From: Daejeonella sp. H1SJ63
Lineage (GTDB): Bacteria > Bacteroidota > Bacteroidia > Sphingobacteriales > Sphingobacteriaceae
Length of the DNA: 64,000 nt
NCBI RefSeq assembly: GCF_029360775.1
Contig: NZ_JARKMZ010000018.1
Span: 1 to 64,000 of the forward strand
Direction: 5' to 3'
The notes below the pieces were generated by a model, which was not told where the DNA came from, searched no databases, and saw only the letters and a program-made list of their open reading frames with translations. Positions 1 to 8,624 of this stretch are shown here, piece after piece. Each line of letters starts with the position of its first letter. The stretch's first letter is position 1. A program made the position numbers and the translations under genes.

Positions 1-390
1 TCCATGGTATTTTTTCAGCTAAGATGCGTGTTTATTCTCATTATATTTGTGTATACAGGGTAGCTACCGCAGGCAGGTCGTACGAGCGAACGAAATTCTT
101 ACCCTAAAAATATACTTGACGCAAGGAGAAATCTGCTGATGAATGGGAGTGAGTGCCTTTAAGCAGGAGATCTCTCAGTCTTACATCCTTCGAGATGACG
201 TAAAAAAAGTGCAATTTGTCAATATGATGATTAGTTGACCCGATAGCCTATCGGGTTGCCAATGGAAGGAAATTAGCAAATTCGAGAATTATTGTTGTCC
301 GGTAAAAATAAAATGTTTAAAAATATCCTTTTAAAAAGTATCGTGAACGATTTTATTTCCTGATTTCAAAAAGCAAGCCCCACTATTAGC

Positions 391-640
391 GCACTCGCTC
401 AATAGGCCCCGCTTTTAAGCGGGGGTATACAAGTGGGATATTTCGGGCTTCAGCCCAAAATAATCCGTTTATACCGGAACACCCGCATCGGGCTTCAGCA
501 CGATTAAATGTTGTCGGCGCTGAAGCACCGGTTTACGTTATTTTCTAACCTGCTATATGTGGGGCTGAAGCCCGAATTGAATCACGCCGATTACAACCCG
601 CCTAAAGGCAGGCCCTATTGAGCGATACGTCTATACCCCA
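391..640. repeat. Nested palindromic intergenic element
   Basis: Inverted arms CGCTCAATAGG (396-406) and CCTATTGAGCG (614-624) bracket about 200 bases. Each arm carries its own hairpin next to it: CCCCGCTTTTAAGCGGGG at 407-424, and CCCGCCTAAAGGCAGG at about 598-612. Inside are a second inverted pair, TTCGGGCTTCAGCCC (442-456) against GGGCTGAAGCCCGAA (562-576), and a third, GCTTCAGC (492-499) against GCTGAAGC (519-526). The concentric arrangement suggests a mobile or structured non-coding repeat. No open reading frame of substance lies within it. The family is not recognised. Confidence 0.6.
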
Positions 641-883
641 GATTAAAATAATTCAATCATTAATAAAATACCCTATTTCCTAAATATGGCAAGAGTTTCA
701 ATTCTGCTGCCGGGCTAAACCTTAATAAATACTTTCCCCGGACACTAGTGATTAGAGAATGAGCAAATCATTGATTAAAATTTATTGCTATTTCGGGGAG
801 AAATCTTCCCGGTAATAAACTTCTCCAGAGTAATTCAAGTGTAACATTTAATTTGTCTGAAACATATTCAAAAAATTATCATC

Positions 884-891
884 TATATTTG
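884..891 (+). promoter_or_regulatory. Putative -7 box (TATATTTG) before the DUF4834 gene
   Basis: TATATTTG matches the Bacteroidota -7 consensus TAnnTTTG exactly and lies 19 bases before the start codon. No clear -33 TTG lies at the usual spacing; the nearest TTTG (852-855) is too far. Confidence 0.45.
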
Positions 892-910
892 ACGACCAGA
901 ATTTATTAAA

Positions 911-1165
911 ATGGGTTTATTAAAATTTTTATTCATAACCATCTGCATTTTATGGCTGATCAGAATGATCGTCCGTCTGCTATTGCCTGCACTTTTTCAA
1001 TCTATGATGAATAAGGCTCAGAATCAGGCTAATCAAAGGTATCAGCAACAACAAAGACAATCTGATCCCGATGGGAAAATCAGGGTTGATTATATGCCTC
1101 CAAAGACTAAGAACCGTGGGGATCATGCCGGTGATTTTGTGGAATATGAAGAGATCAAAAACTGA
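911..1165 (+). CDS. DUF4834 family small membrane protein
   Basis: 84-residue protein. An N-terminal hydrophobic segment (about residues 4-30) is followed by a Gln/Asn-rich, hydrophilic tail with the motif IRVDYMPP and an acidic end. This layout (short membrane anchor, coiled polar middle, conserved VDYMPP-like segment) fits the DUF4834 family of Bacteroidota. Its function is unknown. The gene stands alone, upstream of the YfhO-type gene and separated from it by a terminator-like hairpin. The ATG is close to a good -7 box, so the start is credible. The minus-strand frame overlapping it is taken as a shadow. Confidence 0.75.
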   Translation: MGLLKFLFITICILWLIRMIVRLLLPALFQSMMNKAQNQANQRYQQQQRQSDPDGKIRVDYMPPKTKNRGDHAGDFVEYEEIKN

Positions 1166-1210
1166 TCTGTAATCAGGCATTTTATTTAATTCTCTATTTC
1201 TCTTCCTGTA

Positions 1211-1247
1211 AAATCACAGGCAATTTGTTTTTCTGTGTGATTTATTT
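1211..1247 (+). terminator. Possible terminator after the DUF4834 gene
   Basis: Arms AAATCACA (1211-1218) and TGTGATTT (1236-1243) form an 8-bp stem with a 17-base loop, followed by ATTTT. The loop is long, so this is only a fair candidate. Confidence 0.4.
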
Positions 1248-1270
1248 TCATAAAGCTTAATAACAGGCAT

Positions 1271-1298
1271 TGCAGGTTTAAGCTTTTTTCTATTTTTG
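1271..1298 (+). promoter_or_regulatory. Putative promoter of the YfhO-type gene
   Basis: The -7 box TATTTTTG (1291-1298) fits TAnnTTTG, and a TTG at about 1271-1273 is in range for a -33 element. The start codon follows 22 bases after the box. Confidence 0.55.
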
Positions 1299-1320
1299 GC
1301 ATTCAACTAAATTAAACAGA

Positions 1321-3810
1321 ATGAATAACTGGTTTAAGCGCAATGCTATACATCTGGCCATTATAGGAATATTTATCGCCTTATGTTTTGTGTATTTCAG
1401 TCCGGCATTACAGGGTAAAGCCCTCTATCAGAGCGATGTTCTCATGGCTCAGGGAATGCAAAAAGAAATCATGGATTTTAAAGCAAAAGATGGCAAAGGG
1501 CCATTATGGACCAATTCCATGTTTGGGGGAATGCCCGCTTTTCAGATCTGGGTTCAGTATCCAAATAATGTGACCACCTATGTGATCTCTTTCTTTAAGA
1601 CTGTTTTTCCGAATCCTATTGATACTGTTCTTCTTTATCTTTTAGGAGCATACTTTCTGTTCTGTGTATTAAGAATGAACCCATGGCTGGCAGCTGCAGG
1701 TGCTATTGCCTTCGCGTTTTCATCCTATAACTTTCAGATCATTGACGCAGGCCATAGCAATAAGGCCATGGCAATCGCATTTTTCCCGCCTATTCTTGCC
1801 GGAATTATACTTGCATTCAGAAAACAATACCTTACCGGTGCAGCTTTGACCGCTCTGTTCCTTGCTATTGAGATCAGAACAAATCACATACAGATGACCT
1901 ATTATCTGTTCATTGCGATTCTGATTTATCTGGGTATTGAACTCTATCATGCAGTAAAAGATAAAACAACAAAGGATTTTATTAAGTCTGCCGGCTATCT
2001 GGCAGCTGCGGCCTTATTGGCTGTTGCTGTAAATGCCGGTATGCTATGGACTACCTATGAGTACGGCAAAGAAACGATCAGGGGTAAATCAAATTTAACT
2101 ATCGATAAAGCTGAACCTAATAATGGCCTCGACAAAGAATATGCCTATCAATGGAGTCAGGGATTAGGCGAAAGTCTTACCTTCCTTGTTCCGAACCTGT
2201 ATGGAGGTGCTTCAGGTGCTAACCTTGACGAGAATTCTGAGGTTGCCAAAACTCTTGCGGCTAAGGGAATCCCTGCTGAACAGGTAGTACCGGCAATGCA
2301 GCAATTAAGCCAGGTCGGACTAAGCACTTACTGGGGCGATAAACAATTTACCGCCGGTCCATGGTACTTTGGAGCTATTATCTGCTTCCTGTTTGTATTG
2401 AGCCTCTTCATCGTTAAAGGAAGGTTTAAATGGTGGATTGTCAGTGCAAGTGCATTATGTCTTCTGCTTTCATTCGGCAGACATTTACCGTTCCTTTCAG
2501 ATCTGTTCTTTAACTATTTTCCATTATACAACAAATTCAGAGCGGTTGAATCAATTTTGGTTATCACCGCATTCCTGGTTCCGGTACTAGCAATTCTTGC
2601 AGTAAAAGAGGTTGCATTTCATAAAGAAGACCCTAAAAGCTTAAACAAGGGGTTATTATACAGCCTGTGCATTACAGGAGGTTTGCTGCTTGTCCTGATC
2701 GCTGTGCCGACAGCTTTCCTGAGTTTTAAAGCACAAACACATGGACTGCTTATTGATCAGTTAACTCAGATTACAAATGGTGATAAAGCTTTTGCTGAAT
2801 CAATTGCAAATGCACTGGTTGAAGACAGAATAAGTTTAGCGCGTATGGATGCATTGCGTTCATTATTCTTTGTACTGATTGGAGCGGGATTGATCTGGGC
2901 ATTGATCAAACAAAAATTAAACCCCCAGGTTACTTTTATCATTCTGTTTGCAGCTGTGCTGATAGACATGTGGAATATTGACAGACGCTATCTTAACAAC
3001 GAAAAATTCGTAGATAAGAGTGTTCTTGCTCAGCAATTCAAGCCAAGAGATGTTGATCAGCTTATTATGCGCGATCAATCTTATTACAGAGTACTGGATT
3101 TAAGTCAGGGGAATCCCTTTTCCAATTCAACTCCTTCTTTCTTCCATAAAAGCTTAGGTGGTTATCATGCAGCTAAACTGAAAAGATATCAGGAAGTTCT
3201 TGATAAGCAATTTAATGGAGCGATCAATGAGGATGTCCTGGACATGCTTAACACCAAATATGTAATCACCGCAGATCAGAACGGGCAAAAAGAAACCATG
3301 AAAAACCGTTCGACTGCCGCCGGACATGCATGGTTCGTTTCAAATGTTGAGTACGTTAAAAATGCAGATGAGGAGATGCTGGCAATCAACAGCTTTGACC
3401 CTAAAAAGGTTATGGTTGTACATGAAGAATTCAAACCTTTGATTGATGTAAAAAAAGTTGGTTATGATGAAAATGCTTTCATCAGACTCACCAATTACCA
3501 TCCTGACCATATGGTGTACGAATATTCTTCAGGTCGGGATGCACTGGCTGTTTTCTCTGAAATATGGTATGATAAAGGATGGAATGCTTATGTTGACGGA
3601 GAAAAGATCCCTTATTTCAGGGCTGATTATCTGCTTCGTGCCGCTCAGCTACCCGTTGGAAACCATAAGCTTGAATTCAAATTCGAACCTGCTTCATATT
3701 ACACAGGAGAAACTATTTCTTTGATTGCTTCAATTCTTCTGGTACTTGGATTAGCTTATGCGATCTATGCTGAAAGCAAAAAGAATAATCAGGAAGCTGT
3801 AAAAGCCTGA
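1321..3810 (+). CDS. YfhO family multi-pass membrane protein
   Basis: 829-residue inner-membrane protein. A first hydrophobic helix at about residues 11-30 is followed by an extracytoplasmic loop containing the typical early segment (GKALYQSDV, then MFGGMPAFQ) and at least ten further hydrophobic segments. A soluble domain covers about 590-790, with one final helix at about 800-822. The topology and motifs fit the YfhO family (GT-C-like lipid-linked sugar transfer or glycosylation proteins). In Gram-positives YfhO is linked to lipoteichoic acid glycosylation; in Bacteroidota the substrate is not established. A promoter precedes it and a strong hairpin terminator follows, so it is probably monocistronic. 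The neighbouring glycosyltransferases would agree with a role in surface glycans, but that is inference. Confidence 0.85.
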   Translation: MNNWFKRNAIHLAIIGIFIALCFVYFSPALQGKALYQSDVLMAQGMQKEIMDFKAKDGKGPLWTNSMFGGMPAFQIWVQYPNNVTTYVISFFKTVFPNPIDTVLLYLLGAYFLFCVLRMNPWLAAAGAIAFAFSSYNFQIIDAGHSNKAMAIAFFPPILAGIILAFRKQYLTGAALTALFLAIEIRTNHIQMTYYLFIAILIYLGIELYHAVKDKTTKDFIKSAGYLAAAALLAVAVNAGMLWTTYEYGKETIRGKSNLTIDKAEPNNGLDKEYAYQWSQGLGESLTFLVPNLYGGASGANLDENSEVAKTLAAKGIPAEQVVPAMQQLSQVGLSTYWGDKQFTAGPWYFGAIICFLFVLSLFIVKGRFKWWIVSASALCLLLSFGRHLPFLSDLFFNYFPLYNKFRAVESILVITAFLVPVLAILAVKEVAFHKEDPKSLNKGLLYSLCITGGLLLVLIAVPTAFLSFKAQTHGLLIDQLTQITNGDKAFAESIANALVEDRISLARMDALRSLFFVLIGAGLIWALIKQKLNPQVTFIILFAAVLIDMWNIDRRYLNNEKFVDKSVLAQQFKPRDVDQLIMRDQSYYRVLDLSQGNPFSNSTPSFFHKSLGGYHAAKLKRYQEVLDKQFNGAINEDVLDMLNTKYVITADQNGQKETMKNRSTAAGHAWFVSNVEYVKNADEEMLAINSFDPKKVMVVHEEFKPLIDVKKVGYDENAFIRLTNYHPDHMVYEYSSGRDALAVFSEIWYDKGWNAYVDGEKIPYFRADYLLRAAQLPVGNHKLEFKFEPASYYTGETISLIASILLVLGLAYAIYAESKKNNQEAVKA

Positions 3811-3818
3811 TTTATTTT

Positions 3819-3853
3819 ATTGATCGGGTGAATGATTCATCCGATCAATATTT
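3819..3853 (+). terminator. Terminator of the YfhO-type gene
   Basis: A 14-bp stem, including one G-U pair, is formed by 3819-3832 and 3836-3849 with a three-base loop. ATTTT follows. It begins 9 bases after the stop codon. Confidence 0.7.
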
Positions 3854-3952
3854 TCCTTCATTTCTCTTCGTTAAAAGCTCTGCCTGAATCAACAGATTTC
3901 TTTATACCGGGAATTACAATCTTAAGAAGAAAATACTGCCGGCATGCTCGAA

Positions 3953-4042
3953 ACGTACAACTTATTACGTATTACGTAAAACTTATCACGTATTACGTAC
4001 AACTTATTACATAAAACTTATCACGTATTACGTAAAACTCCC
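3953..4042. repeat. 21-bp imperfect tandem repeat array
   Basis: Units of about 21 bases with the core ACGTATTACGTAAAACTTAT are repeated. Full copies lie at 3967-3987 and 3988-4008. A copy shortened by 7 bases lies at 4009-4022, and partial copies at 3953-3966 and 4023-4042. The array ends exactly at the stop codon of the minus-strand glycosyltransferase gene (4043). Each unit also contains the inverted ACGTATTACGT. Confidence 0.8.
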
Positions 4043-4801
4043 CTAATCATTCGTCTTCCTGTGCTTCAGGTAATAAAAGCCAAGTTTACCTGCAATAACA
4101 GCATGGTTAAATAAATTAGGAATCAGGCCATAATGTTTTGAGAAAATATGGAAGCGCTCGATCAAACTTTGGCGATGCCTTTTCTTTGACATGCCGCCAA
4201 CCAGATATTTCGCAACATACATACGCGCGTTGACAATTTTCCGGGCTTTCTTTGCGGCTTTTATTATCCAGTCGATATCTGAGCTCAGTTTATAATTCAG
4301 GTCATAGGATTCAGTAAGGCTCTTCCTGATATAAATTGCCTGATGGCTGATACTCATTCCATATTTAAAGTCCTTCCAGGTAAAATGCTCAGGTACCTGA
4401 TGGCGACGGCGACCCAGACTGTTCCAGTCCTCATCATACATTTCTGTTTCACCGTAATAAATATCCGCATCGGGAGAAAGACTAAAAATCCTCTCAACCG
4501 TATCGGGGGCATAAATCTCATCCCCTGAGTTCATAAACAAAACATAATCACCACTCGCCAGAGCAAGTCCCTTATTCATCGCATCATAAATTCCCTTATC
4601 TTTCTCTGAAATCATTTTACTGAATCTGATTTCATACTTCTTCAGTACATCCAGGGTGCCATCGTTTGAAGCTCCGTCGATAATCAGGTATTCAATATTC
4701 GGATAGGTTTGATTCAGCACAGAAAGTACCGTTCGCTCAATATCACGAACATTATTGTAAACAATTGTGATGACGCTTAATTTAGGCTGGAACATACTCA
4801 T
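4043..4801 (-). CDS. Family 2 glycosyltransferase
   Basis: 252-residue GT-A fold glycosyltransferase, probably acting at the cytoplasmic face of the membrane in surface-polysaccharide synthesis. The N-terminus SVITIVYNN (about 9-17), the nucleotide-binding IIDGASNDGT (about 40-49) and EKDKGIYDAMNKGL (about 65-78) followed by FMNSGDE (about 89-95) are typical of the WcaA/GT2 group with short Bacteroidota relatives. The C-terminus is basic (KKRHRQS) and not clearly transmembrane. The start overlaps the stop of the upstream GT4 gene by 20 bases, so the pair is translationally coupled. A second Met two codons later would reduce the overlap to 14. Donor and acceptor cannot be told from sequence. 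Confidence 0.88.
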   Translation of the reverse strand: MSMFQPKLSVITIVYNNVRDIERTVLSVLNQTYPNIEYLIIDGASNDGTLDVLKKYEIRFSKMISEKDKGIYDAMNKGLALASGDYVLFMNSGDEIYAPDTVERIFSLSPDADIYYGETEMYDEDWNSLGRRRHQVPEHFTWKDFKYGMSISHQAIYIRKSLTESYDLNYKLSSDIDWIIKAAKKARKIVNARMYVAKYLVGGMSKKRHRQSLIERFHIFSKHYGLIPNLFNHAVIAGKLGFYYLKHRKTND

Positions 4802-6077
4802 TTAACAGTGATTCGTACAATTCAATATGCTGTTTGGCAACGATTTGCTCAGAGAATTTTTCTTCAACGATTTTCCGTGAGTTAAGATTCAGTTCCATCC
4901 TGTCGGGATATTCATAAACCCAGACAATGCCGGCCGCAAGATCCTCAGCAGAACGATACGCTGCCAGATAACCATTCTCTTTATGTTTTACCATATCCGG
5001 AATACCTCCGGTAGTGAAAGCAACAACAGGAGTTCCGCAAGCCAGGCTTTCCATTACCGTATTCGGAAGATTATCTTCCAGTGATGGCGCCAGGAAAACA
5101 TCTGCCGCACTATAGCATAAACTTAGTTTTTTATCATCATTGATGGTTCCCAGAAAAGTGGTTGAAACTCCGAAATCAGGAACATTTTTTTCGTCACGGT
5201 TACCAAACACCACCAGCTCAATTTTATCCGGAGATATTTTATGATCTCTCTGCAGGATTTCGAGTGCCTCAATCAGATAAGAAGTTCCCTTATGCATATC
5301 CTTGCGCGAAGGCATAAATCCGCTCATCAGTATGAAACGATCCGGACTTAAACCCAAAGCTAATCTGGCAGCAGTTTTATCTTCCGGACTGAATATCTTC
5401 AAATCCAGCGTGTTCGGAATATTAAGAACTGCATGATTCCCAAGCATATTACTCTTGCGGACTGTTTCTGCCATCCAGCTTCCGGGAGCAATAATGGTAA
5501 ATTTCAGATTCTGATAAGCCTTTGCTTTACGGATCCAGATCCGGTGCGAACTGTCCTCGTCACCTGAATATTTTAAAACAGGGCAATTCCCGCATTCCCT
5601 GAGATAATGATCGCATTCATATTTTACATGACAGCCACCGGTAAATGCATTAATATCATGAAAGGTCCAGACAATCGGCTTATTCAGTTGTTTCAAAGCG
5701 GCTATATCCTCCGGTCTTAGAAAAGCATGATTTATCCAGTGCAGATGAATAATATCAGCAGATTTCAATAAGCTGTTTGTTGAAACATCCCTCCCCCATA
5801 CCGGAAAAGAAAAGGGAATTGGGACAGGTTTGGTAAAAATCTTTGCGAGAATCCTCTCAATGATTATTCCTGCCGCAGTGATCCATTTTGCAAAAAAGCC
5901 TTTAGAGAGATTCTCCACCCCGCGGTCGGGCCTGAAAAGAAAATTAACAGCCAGTACAGAGTCTATACCCTGAGCCTTCAAAGCTTTATTCAACCTCTGA
6001 GATGCCCTCCCGGCGCCACCGTTTCCGGCATAGGTATTCAAATGGATAATTCTCACTATCCCAAAAGTACAATTCAT
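4782..6077 (-). CDS. Family 4 glycosyltransferase
   Basis: 431-residue GT-B fold enzyme. It has an N-terminal Rossmann domain beginning RIIHLNTYAGNGGAGRAS, a WTFHDINAFTGGCH segment (about 117-130) followed by a Cys-rich stretch (CDHYLRECGNC), and the C-terminal GT4 donor-binding signature EDNLPNTVMESLACGTPVVAF (about 334-354) with the conserved Glu. The start is uncertain. The ATG at 6077 adds seven residues, whereas the GTG at 6056 gives VRIIHLNTY, which matches the usual beginning of these proteins (MKIIHLNT). I favour the GTG. It is the first gene of a two-gene unit with the overlapping GT2. Specificity is unknown. Confidence 0.88.
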   Translation of the reverse strand: MNCTFGIVRIIHLNTYAGNGGAGRASQRLNKALKAQGIDSVLAVNFLFRPDRGVENLSKGFFAKWITAAGIIIERILAKIFTKPVPIPFSFPVWGRDVSTNSLLKSADIIHLHWINHAFLRPEDIAALKQLNKPIVWTFHDINAFTGGCHVKYECDHYLRECGNCPVLKYSGDEDSSHRIWIRKAKAYQNLKFTIIAPGSWMAETVRKSNMLGNHAVLNIPNTLDLKIFSPEDKTAARLALGLSPDRFILMSGFMPSRKDMHKGTSYLIEALEILQRDHKISPDKIELVVFGNRDEKNVPDFGVSTTFLGTINDDKKLSLCYSAADVFLAPSLEDNLPNTVMESLACGTPVVAFTTGGIPDMVKHKENGYLAAYRSAEDLAAGIVWVYEYPDRMELNLNSRKIVEEKFSEQIVAKQHIELYESLLNEYVPA

Positions 6078-6551
6078 ATCATTAATTGCAGGGATAGATT
6101 CTAATATGTCTCAGAAAATCTTTCATAACATTTCCTTATGAGGATTTTCAAAAGCAATAAAAAGATCAACGAAATAAAACATACCGTTTACTCATTCCCT
6201 TTCACCTTTTACTCATATAAACTTGCCATGATTGTTTTTTTATTTCCCTTAGTAAGGAGATAAGCATTATCCTGATTCTAACCTCCGGACTATACTTAGA
6301 ATAAAGCTATAAAGGTCGCTTTATTCTAAGTAAAATAGAGTAAAAGCCCGTTCATATAGGGCAATTAACTGTTGGTGTAAGAATTTACAATTGTGATTTT
6401 TTTTTACTCCATTTGAATAGAATTCGTCTGAAAATCAATATCTATCTAAACCAAAAAATTAAGTGGAATCAATCTACGTATATCAGATCATGTGAAGGTA
6501 AGGCTATATTTACAGTTGATGGAACCTCCTTTACAAAGTATTTGGACTAAT
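6078..6551. other. Intergenic region with a perfect inverted repeat
   Basis: A/T-rich gap between the divergent GT4 gene and the barrel-protein gene. The main feature is the 15-bp inverted repeat at 6293-6332. I found no TAnnTTTG box at a convincing position for either gene. Confidence 0.5.
6293..6332. repeat. Perfect 15-bp inverted repeat
   Basis: Arms TACTTAGAATAAAGC (6293-6307) and GCTTTATTCTAAGTA (6318-6332) are exactly complementary, with a 10-base loop. No T-run follows on the plus side, so it is more likely an operator-like or recombination-type palindrome than a simple terminator. Confidence 0.75.
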
Positions 6552-7808
6552 ATGAATTTTAAAGTTCTAAGGCATTGCGGCCTGATGGCCACAATGCTCC
6601 TTCTTTTAATATCAGAGACAGGAAAAGCCCAGAATACAATAGGTTTGCGATTCACTCCTAACATGATTTCGAACCCTAAAGTTGATAATCCCTCTCCAGC
6701 CAGGATATACGGAGAAAGAACGCTTTCCTTCGACTCCGGAATTGATTATTCTCACCAACTGAAGAAAAACTGGGCTATAAGTACCGGTATCGATTTGGGA
6801 GTTGTGGCATGTAATCAGTCTATTGAAGCACCATTAAATGCCTTTGGAACCAGGCAGGGATCAGGCAATATTTCCATAAATTCAATGGGTGAAAATTACT
6901 TTTATTATGGACTTTCATTTCAGCCGGTATATCGTTTTAAGCGGAACCAAAATATGTTCCGTTTATCAGCGGGACCAAATATCCGGTTTTACCATCGGGG
7001 CAGGGAAAGTGATATAACCTACTACACCGCTAATAGAGCTATACCCTGGAATCTCAATGATCCAAATGCCGGTCCGCCGGACATTGAGATCAACTTACCT
7101 CCCATCAGTCCTCAGTTGCATACAGATGTCAGCATTTCTCTTGGTATAGAACGGAGAGTATCCGACCAGGTCGATCTCGTTTTTGGTATCCGGAAAAGCT
7201 GGGGAATAAAACCAATTGCGGATGGTACCCTATTTGTCCAAATGTATGATCAAACTTATCATGGCGGCTATGCTACAAGATCAAACTATATTGGATTAGA
7301 CCTTCAATTGAGGTATGCAACAAAAAAGCCGGAAGTTAAATATAGTCGTGCAGAACCAATCCCCTCAGACAGACAGGGTTTCAGAAGAGCAGTGTTCGCT
7401 GAGGCGCTTGGAAATGGCCCCTTACTGTCCTTAAACTACGATATGCGGATACAACGATTCAAAAACGATGGATTTGGCTTTAGAGCAGGGCTTGGGTTAG
7501 GCCAATTGTTTGATAACAGTTTCGCTGAATTTGACCGTTATATCTCAATTCCTTTAACAATAAATTACATCCTGGGCAAACAAAGACATGGCTTTGAAAC
7601 GGGTCTTGGGATAACTCCTCAAATCGCCCTTGTAGATATCGGAGATTCACCTCAGGTCAGGCCTTTAAGTTTTCTTAATATGGGTTACAGGTATCAACCT
7701 CTGAAAGATGGTCTGCTATTCAGAGCAACCTGGACTCCTTATATCAGCAGCCTTAAATCACACCAATATGTCTGGTTTGGAGCCTCTGTTGGTTATAGTT
7801 TCAGATAA
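6552..7808 (+). CDS. Outer-membrane beta-barrel protein, hypothetical
   Basis: 418 residues from the ATG at 6552. An upstream in-frame ATG (6492) adds 20 residues that do not look like a leader, while the protein from 6552 starts with a good signal peptide (MNFKVLRHCGLMATMLLLL ending in GKAQN). The mature part alternates polar and aromatic residues (YYGLSFQPVYRF, FRLSAGPNIRFYHRG) and ends in VWFGASVGYSFR, a terminal aromatic typical of outer-membrane barrels. Two similar halves seem present: residues about 30-270, then a second set of strands from about 285. No family is recognised. It lies alone between polysaccharide genes. Confidence 0.7.
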   Translation: MNFKVLRHCGLMATMLLLLISETGKAQNTIGLRFTPNMISNPKVDNPSPARIYGERTLSFDSGIDYSHQLKKNWAISTGIDLGVVACNQSIEAPLNAFGTRQGSGNISINSMGENYFYYGLSFQPVYRFKRNQNMFRLSAGPNIRFYHRGRESDITYYTANRAIPWNLNDPNAGPPDIEINLPPISPQLHTDVSISLGIERRVSDQVDLVFGIRKSWGIKPIADGTLFVQMYDQTYHGGYATRSNYIGLDLQLRYATKKPEVKYSRAEPIPSDRQGFRRAVFAEALGNGPLLSLNYDMRIQRFKNDGFGFRAGLGLGQLFDNSFAEFDRYISIPLTINYILGKQRHGFETGLGITPQIALVDIGDSPQVRPLSFLNMGYRYQPLKDGLLFRATWTPYISSLKSHQYVWFGASVGYSFR

Positions 7809-7871
7809 CCAATACAGGCATTACATATAATAGCACCAGCATATCTAAAATTTTGTTTTCTTTGCTTCTGA

Positions 7872-8624
7872 ATGGAGAATCAACTAACTGACCGGAAATT
7901 CTGGACCAATTACTGGGAGTCAAAACCCGATCTGGCCATCAGCATAGATAAAAACTATCTGTTCCATCAGCAGCTTGAAGAGATCGTTAAAAAACAGCAG
8001 ATTAAAACTGCCATTGAACTGGGTGGTTTTCCGGGCTATTATTCCATATTTCTGACCAAATATCTGGGTGTCAAAACAACTCTTTTTGATTACTTTATCC
8101 ATCCGGGTATCTTAAAAAAGGTGCTGAACAAAAACGGCCTTCAGGAAAGCGATATCACCGTGATAGAAAATGATATATTTCAATACAAACCGGAGCAGAA
8201 GTATGACCTTGTACTTTCCTGCGGACTGATTGAGCATTTTAAGGATACAAAAGATATTATTGAACGGCATCTTGAGTTTTTAAATCCGGGGGGCACCCTG
8301 TTTATTACCCTTCCTAATTTCAGAAGTGTAAATGGCTGGGTTCAAAAGACATTTGATAAGGATAACTACCTGAAACATTATATCGACTGTATGGATACCG
8401 TTTATCTGGAAGGCATATTAAAAGATCTGAATCTGGAGGTATCTCAGGCAGGTTACTGGGGCCGGTATAGTGTATGGCTGGAAAACAAGGATCAGAAATC
8501 TGCTCTGACTAAAGCTTTCATCAAAAGTATCTGGATCATTGGTAAGGTTATCACCAAATTAATTCCCGTTGAGTCAAGAACATTATCACCTTATATTGTT
8601 TTAGAAGCGAGAAAAAAGCAATAG
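7872..8624 (+). CDS. Class I SAM-dependent methyltransferase
   Basis: 250-residue protein. A Rossmann motif I-like region AIELGGFPGYYSIFL (about 43-57) is followed by YDLVLSCGLIEHFKD (about 113-127) and LNPGGTLFITLPNFRS (about 140-155), the usual post-motif strands of the Methyltransf_11/23 group. The glycine loop is atypical (GGFPG instead of GxGxG), but the fold is clear. Substrate unknown. The surrounding genes suggest modification of a surface sugar or lipid. The gene is monocistronic, with a structured repeat directly after it. Confidence 0.8.
   Translation: MENQLTDRKFWTNYWESKPDLAISIDKNYLFHQQLEEIVKKQQIKTAIELGGFPGYYSIFLTKYLGVKTTLFDYFIHPGILKKVLNKNGLQESDITVIENDIFQYKPEQKYDLVLSCGLIEHFKDTKDIIERHLEFLNPGGTLFITLPNFRSVNGWVQKTFDKDNYLKHYIDCMDTVYLEGILKDLNLEVSQAGYWGRYSVWLENKDQKSALTKAFIKSIWIIGKVITKLIPVESRTLSPYIVLEARKKQ

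Larger units (their letters stand above)
1..910. other. Non-coding, palindrome-rich intergenic region
   Basis: I see no convincing gene here. The first 230 bases have low coding character and contain a pair of related motifs: GGAGAAATCTGC near 126 and GCAGGAGATCTCTC near 164, the latter followed by TTCGAGATGACG. This has the look of dispersed intergenic repeats. A hairpin with arms ACCCGATA and TATCGGGT lies at 238-256. The part from about 390 to 640 is a nested palindromic element, listed separately. A promoter box for the next gene lies at 884-891. The left end may be the downstream flank of a gene outside the window. Confidence 0.6.

Noticed and set aside
1-910. Possible rRNA or tRNA fragment in the left intergenic region
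   Set aside because: The hairpins do not match a cloverleaf or rRNA helices; they are simple palindromic repeats.
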